NCBI RefSeq assembly: GCF_000418325.1
Contig: NC_021658.1
Location: 12,628,501-12,692,500 of the forward strand
Reading direction: 5' to 3'
Source: Sorangium cellulosum So0157-2
GTDB taxonomy: Bacteria; Myxococcota_A; Polyangia; Polyangiales; Polyangiaceae
DNA length: 64,000 nt
Under the pieces are notes generated by a model, which did no database searches, was not told where the DNA came from, and saw only the letters and a list, made by a program, of their open reading frames with translations. Made by a program: the position numbers and the translations under genes. This document shows, piece by piece, positions 39,776-48,548 of the stretch (its first letter is position 1; each line of letters begins with the position of its first letter).

Positions 39776-40945
39776 ATGGCGGAACCACGCGATGGACGCG
39801 ATGACCAACTGACGATCCTGTTCCTTGCCTCGAATCCGGAGGCGACTTCTCGCCTCGACCTCGAGGAGGAGCTTCGGAGCGTGGAGGGCGAGCTTCGTGC
39901 CGTGCGCTTTCGCGACAAGATCGGCCTGAAGGCTTCTCATGCTGTCCGACCAGACGACCTTGTTCGCCTGCTGCGTCAAGAGCAACCCACAGTTGTTCAC
40001 TTTAGCGGCCATGGCTCGCACGACGGCATCATTCTACGAACCGACAGCGGATACCTCGCGGTCACCGGGGAATCCTTGGCTCGACTGTTTCGCGACCGGG
40101 GCGTTCGCCTGGTCGTGTTGAACGCATGCTTCTCACAGGAGCAGGCCCGTTTGCTCGTCGGTGCGGTTGATGCCGTAGTCGGCACGACAGCCGCCGTCGG
40201 TGACGAAGCAGCGAGGCGGTTCTCTACTGCATTTTATCGAACTCTGGGAGACGGCTACTCGACACGAGACGCCTTCCGAGATGGCGGAGACGCAGTTGCC
40301 GTCCATTCATTGGAGGACGTCTTCCTGGCCTACGGCGATCTTGAGGCCGTCCTTGCCAGGGGCGATGTGGCTGCCGACGCCGCCCCTGCCGAAACGCCGA
40401 CCAGCCTCGTAACGACGGCGGACCTCCTCAGAGAGATCGGACGTCTCACTCACGACGAGAAGCTCGTATTCCGCGCGATCTTGAAGGCGAGCCCGGAGGT
40501 ACACAAGAATGTGTATCGCGAATTCTTCCGAGCATCCAACAGAATCGGCGGGAATGAGAGGGACGGCTACTTTTTTCGTATTCTCGAGAAAACCCGACTT
40601 AGTCGAGAGACAGTCACCGCTGCGGTTGGCCGGCTTCTCGCGGTCGGACTCGTCAACGAACAACATTTGACCGATGTCCTCTATTCGCCAACACCTCCGG
40701 TATTGGCGATCGTGAACCGGTCCCCAGCAGCAATACTATCGACGCTATATTCGAAAGACGAAACCGACTCGCCGGAAGTCGAAGTCTTCTTCGGAGGCGT
40801 CTATTACAAGGATGGAAAGCCCCATCTATATCGTGACAACGATGACGTTCCTCTTGAAGGACCGTTTCGCCTCAACGAGCGCAGCGACGCCGTTACATAT
40901 TTCTCAGAGGGTCGCATCGTAACGAAGACACCGGGCGACGGTTAG
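39776..40945 (+). CDS. CHAT-domain (caspase-like) protease with C-terminal winged-helix region
   Basis: A 389-residue protein. The CHAT fold fills about 10-205, with an intact Cys-His dyad: His79 in HFSGHG and Cys118 in LNACFS. CHAT proteases act as effectors in several anti-phage and conflict systems, for example by cleaving partner proteins after a sensor is triggered. Residues about 215-300 look like a winged helix (LTRLSRETVTAAVGRLLAVG-type turn), and the last 80 are a small beta-rich domain. The gene is visibly less GC-rich than its neighbours and uses A/T-ending codons, suggesting transfer. It is followed by two unknown genes in the same direction with gaps of 71 and 66 bases. Confidence 0.88.
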   Translation: MAEPRDGRDDQLTILFLASNPEATSRLDLEEELRSVEGELRAVRFRDKIGLKASHAVRPDDLVRLLRQEQPTVVHFSGHGSHDGIILRTDSGYLAVTGESLARLFRDRGVRLVVLNACFSQEQARLLVGAVDAVVGTTAAVGDEAARRFSTAFYRTLGDGYSTRDAFRDGGDAVAVHSLEDVFLAYGDLEAVLARGDVAADAAPAETPTSLVTTADLLREIGRLTHDEKLVFRAILKASPEVHKNVYREFFRASNRIGGNERDGYFFRILEKTRLSRETVTAAVGRLLAVGLVNEQHLTDVLYSPTPPVLAIVNRSPAAILSTLYSKDETDSPEVEVFFGGVYYKDGKPHLYRDNDDVPLEGPFRLNERSDAVTYFSEGRIVTKTPGDG

Positions 40946-41016
40946 AAGGGCGAGCGTAGCGCCTGCGCCGCATTCTCACTGGCACGCTGGACTGGCACGG
41001 GTGATTTGGTGAAACC

Positions 41017-41802
41017 ATGGCGTGGAAGGCTCTGCTGGATGACGCGCGATGGAGCCACCGAGACGACCCGGCACGCGCCGACGAGCTCGTTGGGCAGGCC
41101 ATCCGTTGCGCGGAGGCGGTGGCCGAAGGAGCGGAGCGCCTACGCGCCTTCGAGTCGATCGCCGACTACCTCTGCGGCCGAGAGCGGTGGGCAGAGGCGT
41201 CCACGCTCTACGGTCGTCTGATCGACCTGGTGCGAGAGGATCGCGTTTCCCCGGACGAGCTGGCAGCGCGGATCGCGCGCCGTGCCGAGATCGAGGCGAG
41301 CGCCGGCGGCATGGAATCTGCCGCGAGGCTGCTCGAGGAGGCGCTGAGTCTTTGGCGCGCGTCGTCACGAGGCACGCTGGAGCGGGGCGCCGCGTGGTAC
41401 GAACGACTGGCCGAAGTGCGAGCGTCGGCAGCACACCATGCCGCCGCGGCCGTGGCCCGGGGCCGTGCTACCGAGCTGCGCGTCGAGGCTTCGGGCCAGT
41501 ACTACCAGCCCCGTGTGATGCGGCATGCGAGAGGTGACGGGACCGTCGAGTACGCCGTCCACGAGGTCTACTTCTCCTTGTACGGCCACGTCGAAGGCTA
41601 CACCAAGCACGCGCGCTCACCGCGGATGCCCTCCGTGGCCGCGCTCCAGAGGTGGCTGGAGGAGACGTTGCCGACGGCGGCAGCGGGTGTAGTGTGCGGC
41701 GACCTCGGCTACGTGCACTACGCGCACCAGCTCGCTCAATGGCTACGTCATGTTCAGGAGGAGCCCCTGGACTATGAAGGCGAGCCCGAGTATCCAGTCT
41801 GA
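41017..41802 (+). CDS. TPR-like helical protein, unknown function
   Basis: A 261-residue cytoplasmic protein. Residues about 1-160 are antiparallel helical pairs of TPR type (GAERLRAFESIADYLCGRER, ASTLYGRLIDLV, SAARLLEEALSLWRAS). The C-terminal 100 residues form a separate domain containing aromatic strands (VEYAVHEVYFSLYGHVEGY) that I do not recognise. The N-terminal start MAWKALLDDARWSHRDDP is supported only by the ATG; the ribosome site is weak. Position directly after the CHAT protease gene suggests a sensor, adaptor or substrate role in the same system. That role is inferred from context alone. Confidence 0.7.
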   Translation: MAWKALLDDARWSHRDDPARADELVGQAIRCAEAVAEGAERLRAFESIADYLCGRERWAEASTLYGRLIDLVREDRVSPDELAARIARRAEIEASAGGMESAARLLEEALSLWRASSRGTLERGAAWYERLAEVRASAAHHAAAAVARGRATELRVEASGQYYQPRVMRHARGDGTVEYAVHEVYFSLYGHVEGYTKHARSPRMPSVAALQRWLEETLPTAAAGVVCGDLGYVHYAHQLAQWLRHVQEEPLDYEGEPEYPV

Positions 41803-41877
41803 CGAGCGGCTGGTGCTGACCCCGCACCGCACCGCCAGCACACCCGCAAGTCGCGCTACCCTCGGGAGGTGACGATC

Positions 41878-42342
41878 TTGGCTCGTCAAATGTCTCCGGA
41901 AAGGCAACGCGAGTGGCAAGAGTTGAGGCGATTTTTCGACTTTTGGGAGCGTCACCTGTTCCCCAGCTTCATGCCGCTGGACGATCCACGCCATCCTGCC
42001 AACGCCTTGGAGCAAATCGCCGAGAAGCTCGGCCCTTCGAGGGCCCTGCAAGGCTTGAAGCAAGCCATCCATGACATCGTGGAGCAATACGGACACTTGA
42101 GCGGCGATGAAATCCGTCGAGTGGACACCGCCCTCGCAGGGAATGGACTGCTTACATTCTCGGAGGTCAGGAGGCGGTACTGGTCGAAGTATCGAGCAGT
42201 GCTGAGACGGGGGATCATCAGAAACGAGACAGAGTTCTACCTGCTGAAGGGCATCGCGGACGACTTGACGAGCGAAGTACCCGATGAAGAGCGAGCGCTG
42301 ATCAGCACGCTGATCTCACGGTATGAAGCGCATCGGTCATGA
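41878..42342 (+). CDS. Hypothetical helical protein, third gene of CHAT cassette
   Basis: About 154 residues, almost entirely helical and charged, with no family recognised. A textbook Shine-Dalgarno GGAGGTGA at 41865-41872 decides the start: TTG at 41878 lies five bases after it, whereas GTG at 41869 is inside it and ATG at 41890 is 17 bases away. Codon use is less GC-rich than in the chromosome around it. Aromatic residues cluster near the N-terminus (RRFFDFWERHLFPSFM). It ends about 100 bases before the truncated SsuD-like gene, so it is probably the last gene of the inserted cassette. Confidence 0.65.
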   Translation: MARQMSPERQREWQELRRFFDFWERHLFPSFMPLDDPRHPANALEQIAEKLGPSRALQGLKQAIHDIVEQYGHLSGDEIRRVDTALAGNGLLTFSEVRRRYWSKYRAVLRRGIIRNETEFYLLKGIADDLTSEVPDEERALISTLISRYEAHRS

Positions 42343-42444
42343 CAACCACCTCGCCTGGAACGCGATGCGCAGCGGCAGGTGGTCCGAACCCGTGGTCTTC
42401 TCTGGCTGGCGCGCCGGCGACGGCTCGCTCACGCCTGCGGGAGG

Positions 42445-43206
42445 AAGGAGCAGCGGGCGTACGGCGACTTCCTCGATCACGACGCGCGCTACGACCGGAC
42501 CGCCGAGTTCTTGGACGTTGTCGGCAAGGCGTTCGGCGGCCCCGGCGTGAACCACGAAGGCGCGCACTTCCGCGTCGAGAACGGCGGGCTCGTGGAGCCG
42601 CTCGCCGTGCGTCCCACCATCTACTTCGGCGGCGCCTCCGAGGCCGCAGAGCGCGTGGCTGCCAAGCACGCGGACGTGGTTCTGCTGTGGGGCGAGACGC
42701 CGAGCATGGTGCGCGATCGCATCGCCTCGATGCGCCGCCGCGCGGAGGGCCTCGGCCGCACGATCCGCTTCGGGCTGCGCGTCCACGTCGTCACGCGCGA
42801 CACCGAAGAGGACGCGTGGCGCGAGGCGAAGCGGCTGCTCGACGGCATCCCGCCCGGCGCGATCGAAGAGGCGCAGCGCGGGCTCGGCTCGATGGAGTCG
42901 GTGGGTCAAGCGCGCATGCTCTCGCTGCACGCGGGCAAGAAGCTCGGCGTACGCGAGCTCGAAGTGTCGCCGAACCTCTGGGCGGGCGTGTCGCTCGTGC
43001 GCGGCGGCGCCGGTACGGCGCTCGTCGGGAGCCATCGGCAGGTGGCCGAGCGCATCGCCGAGTACGAGGCGCTCGGCATCGATACCTTCATCCTCTCCGG
43101 GTATCCGAACCTCGAAGAGGCGGTGCGCGTGGGCGAGGATCTGTTGCCGCTCGTCTCGTCCCCGCGCCGCGCTCGCGCGCCGCTCGGCATCGTCTCCGCG
43201 TCGTGA
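42445..43206 (+). pseudogene. Truncated SsuD-like FMNH2-dependent monooxygenase
   Basis: From about 42445 the translation matches the C-terminal two thirds of the luciferase-like alkanesulfonate monooxygenase family: GDFLDHDARYDRTAEFLDV, PTIYFGGASEAAERVAAKHA, FGLRVHVVTRDTEEDAW, and SPNLWAGVSLVRGGAGTALV ending in IDTFILSGYPNLEEA. Whole family members have about 360-390 residues; here about 250 remain and the N-terminal 110-130, with part of the active site, are missing. Upstream codons to 42379 are not homologous. The break lies just after the CHAT cassette, so its arrival probably deleted or separated the 5' end. No new start or ribosome site fits. Confidence 0.8.
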
Positions 43207-43287
43207 GCGGGCCGCCGTTCACGGACGCTCCCGGCGACGGATCGCCGTCGACATGACCGGGGGGAAGTACACGCCCCGGTTCGCGCC

Positions 43288-44265
43288 TCACGCGCCCAGC
43301 TCGAAGAGCTGCATCGCCACCAGCGCGACGCAATCGGGCTCGCGCGAATCCGACACGATCTGACGAAGCTCGTGAAAATACCGCACGTGCAGGGCCCGCA
43401 GCCGCTCGAGGTCACGGCGCGCGACGCTGACGAGGTTGTAGGAATACAGCCCCGGATCGCCGCGGCGCTGCCGGCGCGCGGCGACGTCGAGCCAGTGCGA
43501 TTTCAGTCGTTGTCGCGGCTCGGCGGCGCCGCGGGTCATGTCGACCGTCTCGGCCGTGGTGGCGTACCGCCCTTCGCGCAACCGGATCAGGCCCGCCCGC
43601 GACAGGGCTTCGCGGCACGCACGCACCTCGTCGTCCGGGAGCCCGAGGCGCGCGGCGACCCAGGCGTCGTCATGGCGGGGGAGGGCCGCGTAGCTCGCGA
43701 GCTCGAGGACGCGCAGGACGGCGTGAGACCACGGTAGCTCCGTCGCTATCCGGCGGCGCTCCTCGAGCACCCGGAAGTCGCGCGCCACCGAGGGCAACTG
43801 CCCCGGATGCACGAAGAGGGCGAGGAAGTCGAGGAGCCGCTCGGTGGTCGCGTCGACGAGGGCCAGCACGTCGGGGAGCCGGGGCTGGGACGCGCCCGCG
43901 ATGAAGCGCGACACCTGGGACGCGCTGCGCCCGATACGGGCGCCGATCTCCGCGTTGCTCAGCCCTCCCTTGATGATCTGAAAGAAGGTGGCCGTGAGGG
44001 CCGGGTCGGAGACGGCGACGTCGGCGCCGAAGGCCGACTCCTGGCGCACGAAGCCCGAGAGCTCGCGATGGACGTCAACGCCGTTGTAGGCCGCGACGCG
44101 CAGCAGGGTGGGGAGCGTGGGAAAGCGCCGCCCGGACTCCCAGCCGAAGGCGACGTTCGTGCCGTACCCGAGCCGGACGCTCAGCTGCCGCTGCGAGCGC
44201 CGGCCGCGGAGCGCTCGGCAGAAATCCCTTGCGATTTCATCATACTGCGGCCTCTTGTATCGCAT
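43288..44265 (-). CDS. DUF4423/TIGR02147 family transcriptional regulator
   Basis: A 325-residue regulator. Residues about 8-50 are an XRE-like helix-turn-helix (RRSQRQLSVRLGYGTNVAFG); a second helix-turn-helix occurs at about 110-140 (LSNAEIGARIGRSASQVSRF). The C-terminal 160 residues carry the DUF4423 pattern, ending in VALVAMQLFELGA. This family is common in myxobacteria and Bdellovibrio, often beside surface lipoprotein genes. The ATG at 44265 opens MRYKRPQYDEIARDFCRALR; upstream codons are not homologous. It is divergent from a lipoprotein gene 105 bases away, its most likely target. Confidence 0.85.
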   Translation of the reverse strand: MRYKRPQYDEIARDFCRALRGRRSQRQLSVRLGYGTNVAFGWESGRRFPTLPTLLRVAAYNGVDVHRELSGFVRQESAFGADVAVSDPALTATFFQIIKGGLSNAEIGARIGRSASQVSRFIAGASQPRLPDVLALVDATTERLLDFLALFVHPGQLPSVARDFRVLEERRRIATELPWSHAVLRVLELASYAALPRHDDAWVAARLGLPDDEVRACREALSRAGLIRLREGRYATTAETVDMTRGAAEPRQRLKSHWLDVAARRQRRGDPGLYSYNLVSVARRDLERLRALHVRYFHELRQIVSDSREPDCVALVAMQLFELGA

Positions 44266-44370
44266 ATCTGCATCGAAGGTAGCACATCGGAGCGATAGAA
44301 TAATGCGTGGCTGCGCTACGCTGCGCTTGCGCTTGCTCGATCGCTGCGTCAAATGGGGGCGGAGATTTCG

Positions 44371-44997
44371 ATGAACGTACGACTCGCTTGCTGGCTCTCG
44401 GCGGGGCTGCTCATGGGGTGCTCGCACGCCGGGGGACAGACGGGGGAGGTCGGCTCCGATCCCTGTGACTCCCTTCCGCTGACGGCTGGTCCGGCCGTGG
44501 AGCATGGCCTCACCGACCCGACGCCCCTCGGTGTGAGCGGCCAGGAGGCCCTCGACGCGACAGGCCGGGCCGGGAGCTTCGACGTGGCATGGGCCAACGG
44601 GATGACGAGCGCCGTGAGCTGGTCGCTCGTCGCCGACACCGAGAGCTCACCGGCCGTGGGGTACATCGACCGCAGCGGCGAGTGTGCCGACGGGTATCTG
44701 CAGATCCTCGTGATCGGGCGTCTATCGAGCGCCGACGGCATCCTCCACCACGAGCAGCGCGGGGCGCTCTATCGGGGCGACGACGGGGCCGCGCACCTTC
44801 GCCTGTCGTTCATCTTCGACGAGAACCCGTTCCCGGACGTGTACACCGGCGGTGGCTCCGGGGACAGCTGCACGGGGTGCGGCGGCGCCTTCGACCTCTC
44901 CGTCGAATCGCGCTGGGAGGCGGGCGAGTCGACCCCTCGAGGCCATGTGTACCTGCTCGAGAGCGGGGCGCTGCTCGGCGAAGTCGGCGCCTTTTAA
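44371..44997 (+). CDS. Lipoprotein, target candidate of the DUF4423 regulator
   Basis: A 208-residue predicted lipoprotein. From the ATG at 44371 (GGAG at about 44359) it begins MNVRLACWLSAGLLMGC, a clear lipobox. Cys pairs in the mature part (SDPCDSL, ECADGY, DSCTGCGGAF) suggest disulphides. No family is recognised. An ATG six codons earlier is possible but lengthens the N-region without benefit. It is divergent from the DUF4423 regulator. Confidence 0.75.
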   Translation: MNVRLACWLSAGLLMGCSHAGGQTGEVGSDPCDSLPLTAGPAVEHGLTDPTPLGVSGQEALDATGRAGSFDVAWANGMTSAVSWSLVADTESSPAVGYIDRSGECADGYLQILVIGRLSSADGILHHEQRGALYRGDDGAAHLRLSFIFDENPFPDVYTGGGSGDSCTGCGGAFDLSVESRWEAGESTPRGHVYLLESGALLGEVGAF

Positions 44998-45212
44998 GCC
45001 AGATCCGCGGCGCGCGCGTCCGTCTTTCACCCACGGAAGCGGCCGGCGGAGCGCGCGGTCAGCGCGAGCGTCTCGTCCCCGCGTCGTGCGACGCGGCGAT
45101 TCACGGATGTAGTGACGGAGAGGATCGACGCAGCTTGGGCTCGCGACGCACGCTTCCCGTGCGCGCGAGCCCGAGCCGGCGCTTTCCTCGTTTCAAAGAA
45201 GAAGGTTGATTC

Positions 45213-47018
45213 ATGAGTTTGGTTTCCAGGAAGATCAAGGTCAGAGGTCTCGCCGGGGTGCTCGCGGGTTGTGTCGGTCTGGTCGCCGCTCAGGCGTCGG
45301 CCGGCGTGGTCGTGGGTAAGCCCACGCCGCACGGCAACACCGCGTACCCGGAGGCCGGGACGACCCTGGCGCGGGCAGGGACCTACACGCTGGTGGGCGC
45401 GCTCCAGGAGCACGTGAAGATCAGCGGGGAGCCAGAGCCCACGTTCCCCAGCACGATGCAGGGGGCCGTCTACTTGATGAACGGGACGAGCGCCACGCCC
45501 GAGCGCGTTTACCAGTTCCCGGGGGTCGCCCAGTTCAACCTCCAGGCCGGGAGCCAGCTCGCCATCTCGAGCAGCTTCCTCGCGTTCGCGACGCGAGGCA
45601 CGAGCTCTTCCACCTCGCCGCAAGCGAACTCCGTGTTCATCGCCCGGAAGAGCAACGGCTCATGGGCGGAGTGCCCCCTGGTCGGCGGTCAGCGAAACTG
45701 CAACGGCGCGGTGCGCGAGAACGGCCAGAACATCAGCCACGCGCTCACCCGCATCCCGCTCAGCTACCCCGCGCTCAGCAGCTTCAAGGACATCGCGCTC
45801 GCCCTCTCCGACGATTACCTCGTGATCGGCTACAAGCGGCACAGCGTGCTCGAGATCTACCGCTACAACTCCTCGAACGACACGTGGGTCCTCGAGCACT
45901 TCCTCGACGAGCCGGACGAGCGCTTCACCGGCGCCGCGGTCGCGATCGACGGCGACCTCGTCGCGGTCGGATCGCCGTGGTCCGACGGCGGCGAGGCCGG
46001 GGCCGAGCTCGGCTCGGTCCGCATCTTCCGCAGGAATGCCAGCGACGTCACCTGGAACGCCGTGGCCCTCGCGAGCGGCTATTTCTCGAGCGGCGCCTTC
46101 GGGCGAAGCCTCGCCATGGCCTCCGGGAACCTGGCTGTCACGTCCGGCGCGACGTACCTCGTCAACGACGTCATGCCGCAGCAGCACCTCTCGTTCTACC
46201 GGGTGGCGGCCGACGGCACGATCACGGCGAGCCAGTCGCTGGCGACGGCCTACCCCCACGTGCACCTGGCGCTTGACGGCGACACGCTGGCCAGCACGGT
46301 CGGCGGCGGAGACGAGGGCCTCTCGCTCTACAAGCGCGACGCCACGTCGGGCCAGTGGGCCTACGAGACCGGCCTGATCCGCGACTTCTACAAGAGCGTC
46401 AACAGCTCCAACTCCGGGTACGGCGGCATCGATCCCATCGGCCTCGTGGGCGATGACCTGTCGCTCGGCTGGCGCGCCTTTTCCGGTCTCCTGGGCGGCG
46501 TTGTCCACGAGAAGGTCAGCCTGATCGACGCCTGCCGCGATCCTCTCAACCTCGTGAGCAACTGCTCTTTCGACAATGTGACGAACACCTCGCTCGCGGG
46601 GAGCCAGAGCAGCAGCGGCTGGCAGCTCCTCAACTGGAACGGCGCCTCGGCATGGGCGGACTTCACCGGCCGCCAGATGCGCATCAACGTGCAGCAGCCC
46701 GGCTCCGACATGTGGCACATCCAGGCTCGCACCACGGTCAACCTGTCGCAGGCGGGGCGCTACCTGCTGACGTTCCGCGCCAAGGCGGACGACGTGCGCA
46801 CGTTCGTGGTGAACCTGGGGCGCAACGGCAACAGCGACAACAACTGGGCGAGCTACGGTCGCGTGACCGCGGCGGCGGGCCCCGCGTGGGTCGTCTACTC
46901 GTTCGAGCTCCCGAACGTCCCGCAGGACTCCGCGGCGCTCCTCGACATCAACGTCGGCAACGCGGGGACCGCGGCGGTCACCGTGGACAGCGTGAAGCTC
47001 GTTCGCCTGGCGCAGTAA
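45213..47018 (+). CDS. Secreted beta-propeller-like protein with C-terminal carbohydrate-binding-like module
   Basis: A 601-residue secreted protein. The signal peptide runs to about residue 30 (LVAAQASA-GV), and the ATG follows GAAGAAGG. Residues about 35-440 contain FG-GAP-like units with D-G-D-x-V-A-x-G-S-type turns (AIDGDLVAVGSPWSDGG, ALDGDTLASTVGGGDEG, LSDDYLVIGYKR), probably a seven-bladed propeller. About 450-600 resemble CBM4_9-type jelly-roll modules (NCSFDNVTNTSLAG, GRYLLTFRAKADDVRTF, ending in VTVDSVKLVRL). A role in polysaccharide or matrix binding is likely; no catalytic site is seen. It stands alone. Confidence 0.8.
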   Translation: MSLVSRKIKVRGLAGVLAGCVGLVAAQASAGVVVGKPTPHGNTAYPEAGTTLARAGTYTLVGALQEHVKISGEPEPTFPSTMQGAVYLMNGTSATPERVYQFPGVAQFNLQAGSQLAISSSFLAFATRGTSSSTSPQANSVFIARKSNGSWAECPLVGGQRNCNGAVRENGQNISHALTRIPLSYPALSSFKDIALALSDDYLVIGYKRHSVLEIYRYNSSNDTWVLEHFLDEPDERFTGAAVAIDGDLVAVGSPWSDGGEAGAELGSVRIFRRNASDVTWNAVALASGYFSSGAFGRSLAMASGNLAVTSGATYLVNDVMPQQHLSFYRVAADGTITASQSLATAYPHVHLALDGDTLASTVGGGDEGLSLYKRDATSGQWAYETGLIRDFYKSVNSSNSGYGGIDPIGLVGDDLSLGWRAFSGLLGGVVHEKVSLIDACRDPLNLVSNCSFDNVTNTSLAGSQSSSGWQLLNWNGASAWADFTGRQMRINVQQPGSDMWHIQARTTVNLSQAGRYLLTFRAKADDVRTFVVNLGRNGNSDNNWASYGRVTAAAGPAWVVYSFELPNVPQDSAALLDINVGNAGTAAVTVDSVKLVRLAQ

Positions 47019-47079
47019 GCACACGTTCGCGGGCGTCGAAGACGCCCCTCGGTCCTCCCGGTCGCGCGCGCGGCGGCGC

Positions 47080-47287
47080 TCAGGGCGCCGTCGCGCAGCC
47101 GCGACCGCGGAAGACGACCAGACCGTCGACCTGGACGCCCACGACGTCAGGACACCCGTTGCAGTCGAAATCGGTGATGCCGAGGCCGAAGCCGTCGATG
47201 TCCTGGAAGGTGCCGGGGAATGGCGCCGGCTGGCCTTCGAACGCGCCCTCCGCGGTCTGGAGGAACGACCACATCTCGGCGGTGTTT
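47080..47287 (-). pseudogene. Remnant of an FG-GAP repeat protein (C-terminal piece)
   Basis: The minus-strand translation NTAEMWSFLQTAEGAF followed by DIDGFGLGITDFDCNGCPDV has the D-x-D-x-D calcium-type loop of FG-GAP/VCBS repeats and ends in a stop at 47080. Only the last 65-70 residues remain; homology stops abruptly at about 47287, where another gene fragment begins on the opposite strand. There is no signal peptide or start, so it is a remnant. Confidence 0.65.
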
Positions 47288-48435
47288 CGGCTGCGCCGTC
47301 AGCGAGACGTGCGGCTCGCTCGGATATGCGGGGGGAGGCCGCCTCGCGTGCAGCGACGTCTGCTCGATCGATGTCCGCGACTGCGACTCGTGCCTCGGGG
47401 CCCCGGGCCAGGTCGCGTGCGCGCGCCCGCGCGTCGACGGGTACAACGTCGGCGGCCTCGCGCTCGCGAGCGACGGAGAGGGCCTCGCGGCCGCGTGGCT
47501 GAGCTTCGACGATCAGCTCCACTTCGCCCGCTTCTCGATGGACCTCGCTCTGGAGGGCCAGTGGGGCTGCGAGGACGTCCCCTCGCCGGGGTCGACGGTG
47601 GCGCTCGCGCCGAGCCCCGGCGGCTTCATCCTGGCGCTCGGCGGCGCGGGCGACGGCCCTGTGCTGCGCCTCTACCGCCTCGATTCGAACGGGAACGAGA
47701 TCGCGACGCGCACCATCGCCGACGCGATGTACCCCGTGCTCGCGGCGAGGCCTGGCGCGGCGCCGCTGCTCGTCTATACGAGCGTATACGAGCGGCGAGC
47801 ACGCGTCCGCGCAGGGGGCGCTCGTCGCCGAGCTGCTCGACGAGGAAGCGAACGCGGCGTGGCAGGCGACCGTCGCCGACGCGGTCTACGGCGACGTGAC
47901 CGCGGCGGCCTTCGCGGATCCGGGGTTCCTCGTCGCCGCGCGCGTGATCGCCGGCGACGGCTCGTCGGCGACCGAGCTCGTGCCGATCGACGCGTCGGGC
48001 GCGGTCGGCCCGGCGCGCGAGCTCCCTGGCATCGACGACGTCGCGCTCGCGCCCGCCGGCGCGGACCGGGCGGCCGGCGTGTGGAACGATGGAGAGCGCT
48101 TCGAGGTCGGCTGGTTCGACGGACAGGCGGCCGCCGTCGGCGCCCCCGTGACGATCGCGGCGCGTGACGCCGTGAAGGCGACGCAGGAGCACGCGATCGC
48201 CGTGTCGAACGGCCGCGCCGTCGTGGCGCTGGTCGAGGAGGGCGACAGGCAGCTGAGCCTCTTCCACGTGGACGCCGACGGCTCGGTCGCCGTCCCGCGG
48301 TATGGCTTCGCGAGAGAGCCCCTCGGGCTGTCCCGGCTCGCGGCCGCGCCGGCCGGCGAGGGCGCCGCGCTCGTGTGGACGACGTACGCCGAGCCCGGCA
48401 GCAGCCGGTTCGTCCTCGGCCGCGCGCAGCGCTGA
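47288..48435 (+). pseudogene. 5'-truncated and frameshifted Cys-rich surface protein
   Basis: The fragment begins within a Cys-rich repeat (ETCGSLGYAGGG, CSDVCSIDVRDCDSCLG) typical of myxobacterial lipoproteins and runs into a long beta-rich domain. A tandem duplication of tatacgagcg (47775-47784 and 47785-47794) shifts the frame by one. With one copy removed the frame continues as VYTSGEHASAQGALVAELLD into AAAFADPGFLVAARVI and on to the stop at 48435. The start and signal peptide are lost at the junction near 47287. So two separate lesions are visible. Confidence 0.8.
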
Positions 48436-48548
48436 GATACCTGGCGCGAGCGGAGGTGGTGCCCGCCCGACGTTCACCTCTGCCGTCGGCGGGCAAACGC
48501 CGCGAGCCCCACCACCCGCGAGAGCCAGGGTGTTCGGCCGTTCCGCGT

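Noticed and set aside
39330..39812. Plus-strand frame of 160 codons with a good ribosome site
   Set aside because: After about 15 residues the translation becomes Arg/His-rich and overlaps the CHAT start; at most it is the start of a decayed gene.
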